From Firmicutes bacterium UBA4881 (lineage in GTDB: Bacteria > Bacillota > DTU065), in assembly GCA_002399235.1 (NCBI GenBank), contig DHDH01000016.1, positions 1 through 64,000 of the forward strand: a DNA stretch of 64,000 bases. The letters run 5' to 3'. The position numbers and the translations under genes were made by a program. Positions 63,965-64,000 of the stretch are shown here, piece after piece (positions within the stretch are counted from its first letter, which is position 1; every line of letters begins with the position of its first letter). The notes beneath the pieces are model-generated. The model was not told where the DNA came from and searched no databases. It saw only the letters and a list, made by a program, of their open reading frames with translations.

Positions 63965-64000
63965 TTGACCCAGGCTTTGGGTAGACACATTCTTTGTGAG
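63965..64000 (+). CDS. speD: S-adenosylmethionine decarboxylase proenzyme, 5' end only
   Basis: The window ends after 12 codons: MTQALGRHILCE. The ALGRHIL start is that of Bacillota/archaeal-type SpeD/SpeH, the pyruvoyl enzyme that provides aminopropyl groups for spermidine. TTG start with AAGGAGGGA (63950-63958) and a strong promoter support it. The catalytic serine lies beyond the window, so the call rests on the N terminus alone. Confidence 0.7.
   Translation, partial: MTQALGRHILCE

Noticed and set aside
1..64000. CRISPR arrays, tRNA and rRNA genes
   Set aside because: No regularly spaced repeats, cloverleaf or rRNA-like stretches were noticed on reading both strands.

Overview
The window looks like the chromosome of a low-GC, spore-forming member of the Bacillota (Firmicutes). 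Gene order and content support this: polC followed by rimP-nusA-ylxR-ylxQ-infB-rbfA-nrnA-truB-ribF-rpsO-pnp, then spoIIM-xerD-deoB, dacF-spoIIAA-spoIIAB-sigF, and miaB-mutS-mutL-miaA-spoVK. Three things point to a two-membrane (diderm) envelope. There is an ExbB-ExbD-TonB set. There are two secreted proteins with one SLH domain, a coiled coil and a C-terminal membrane helix, built like the Omp-alpha tether of Thermotoga. There is also an ABC solute-binding protein with a signal peptide but no lipobox cysteine. A diderm spore-former (Halanaerobiales- or Limnochordia-like) fits best, but I cannot fix the taxon from sequence reading alone. No rRNA, tRNA, CRISPR array or intact insertion sequence was seen.

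Layout. 1-15 kb: a glycosyltransferase, a PolC without its proofreading exonuclease domain, the translation/transcription operon and the rpsO-pnp pair. 14.6-20 kb: DUF3866, an endonuclease Q-family protein, spoIIM, xerD and deoB. 19.7-23 kb (minus strand): an orphan solute-binding protein and an ABC exporter. 23-26 kb: dacF and the spoIIA operon. 26-30 kb: PHP phosphoesterase, acetyltransferase, DUF4127 protein and the first SLH tether. 30-31.6 kb (minus): an arginine/lysine/ornithine decarboxylase with a transposase scrap behind it. 31.9-37 kb: an envelope operon exbB-exbD-tonB-large secreted protein-second SLH tether. 37-44 kb: accessory genes (MFS sugar symporter, HAD hydrolase, solitary Dam methylase, CD3324-like regulator with an upstream mini-ORF, YyaL/DUF255) and a decayed alpha/beta hydrolase. 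43.8-48.7 kb: an iron/redox group (ferritin-like protein, DtxR-type regulator, NimA-like flavoprotein, FeoB, FeoA). 49-53.3 kb: DUF4855 glycosidase-like protein, DegV and an SGNH hydrolase. 53.3-54.4 kb is mostly non-coding, with a candidate small RNA and a DUF6199 mini-gene. 54.5-64 kb: tRNA modification and mismatch repair, SpoVK, the YnbB-type PLP enzyme and the first codons of an S-adenosylmethionine decarboxylase.

The most striking points are: (1) the clean loss of the DEDD exonuclease from PolC; (2) two genes (the first SLH tether and exbB) in which a strong Shine-Dalgarno is separated from the start codon by a perfect hairpin, so that folding would bring the spacing to 9 nt in both; (3) the TonB/Omp-alpha-like envelope locus in a spore-former; (4) hairpins at the starts of spoIIAA and spoIIAB; and (5) several mini-genes under 60 codons (28-aa hydrophobic peptide, 44-aa hydrophilic peptide, DUF6199). 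Many genes start with TTG or GTG, and several starts given here were chosen from Shine-Dalgarno position rather than ORF length.
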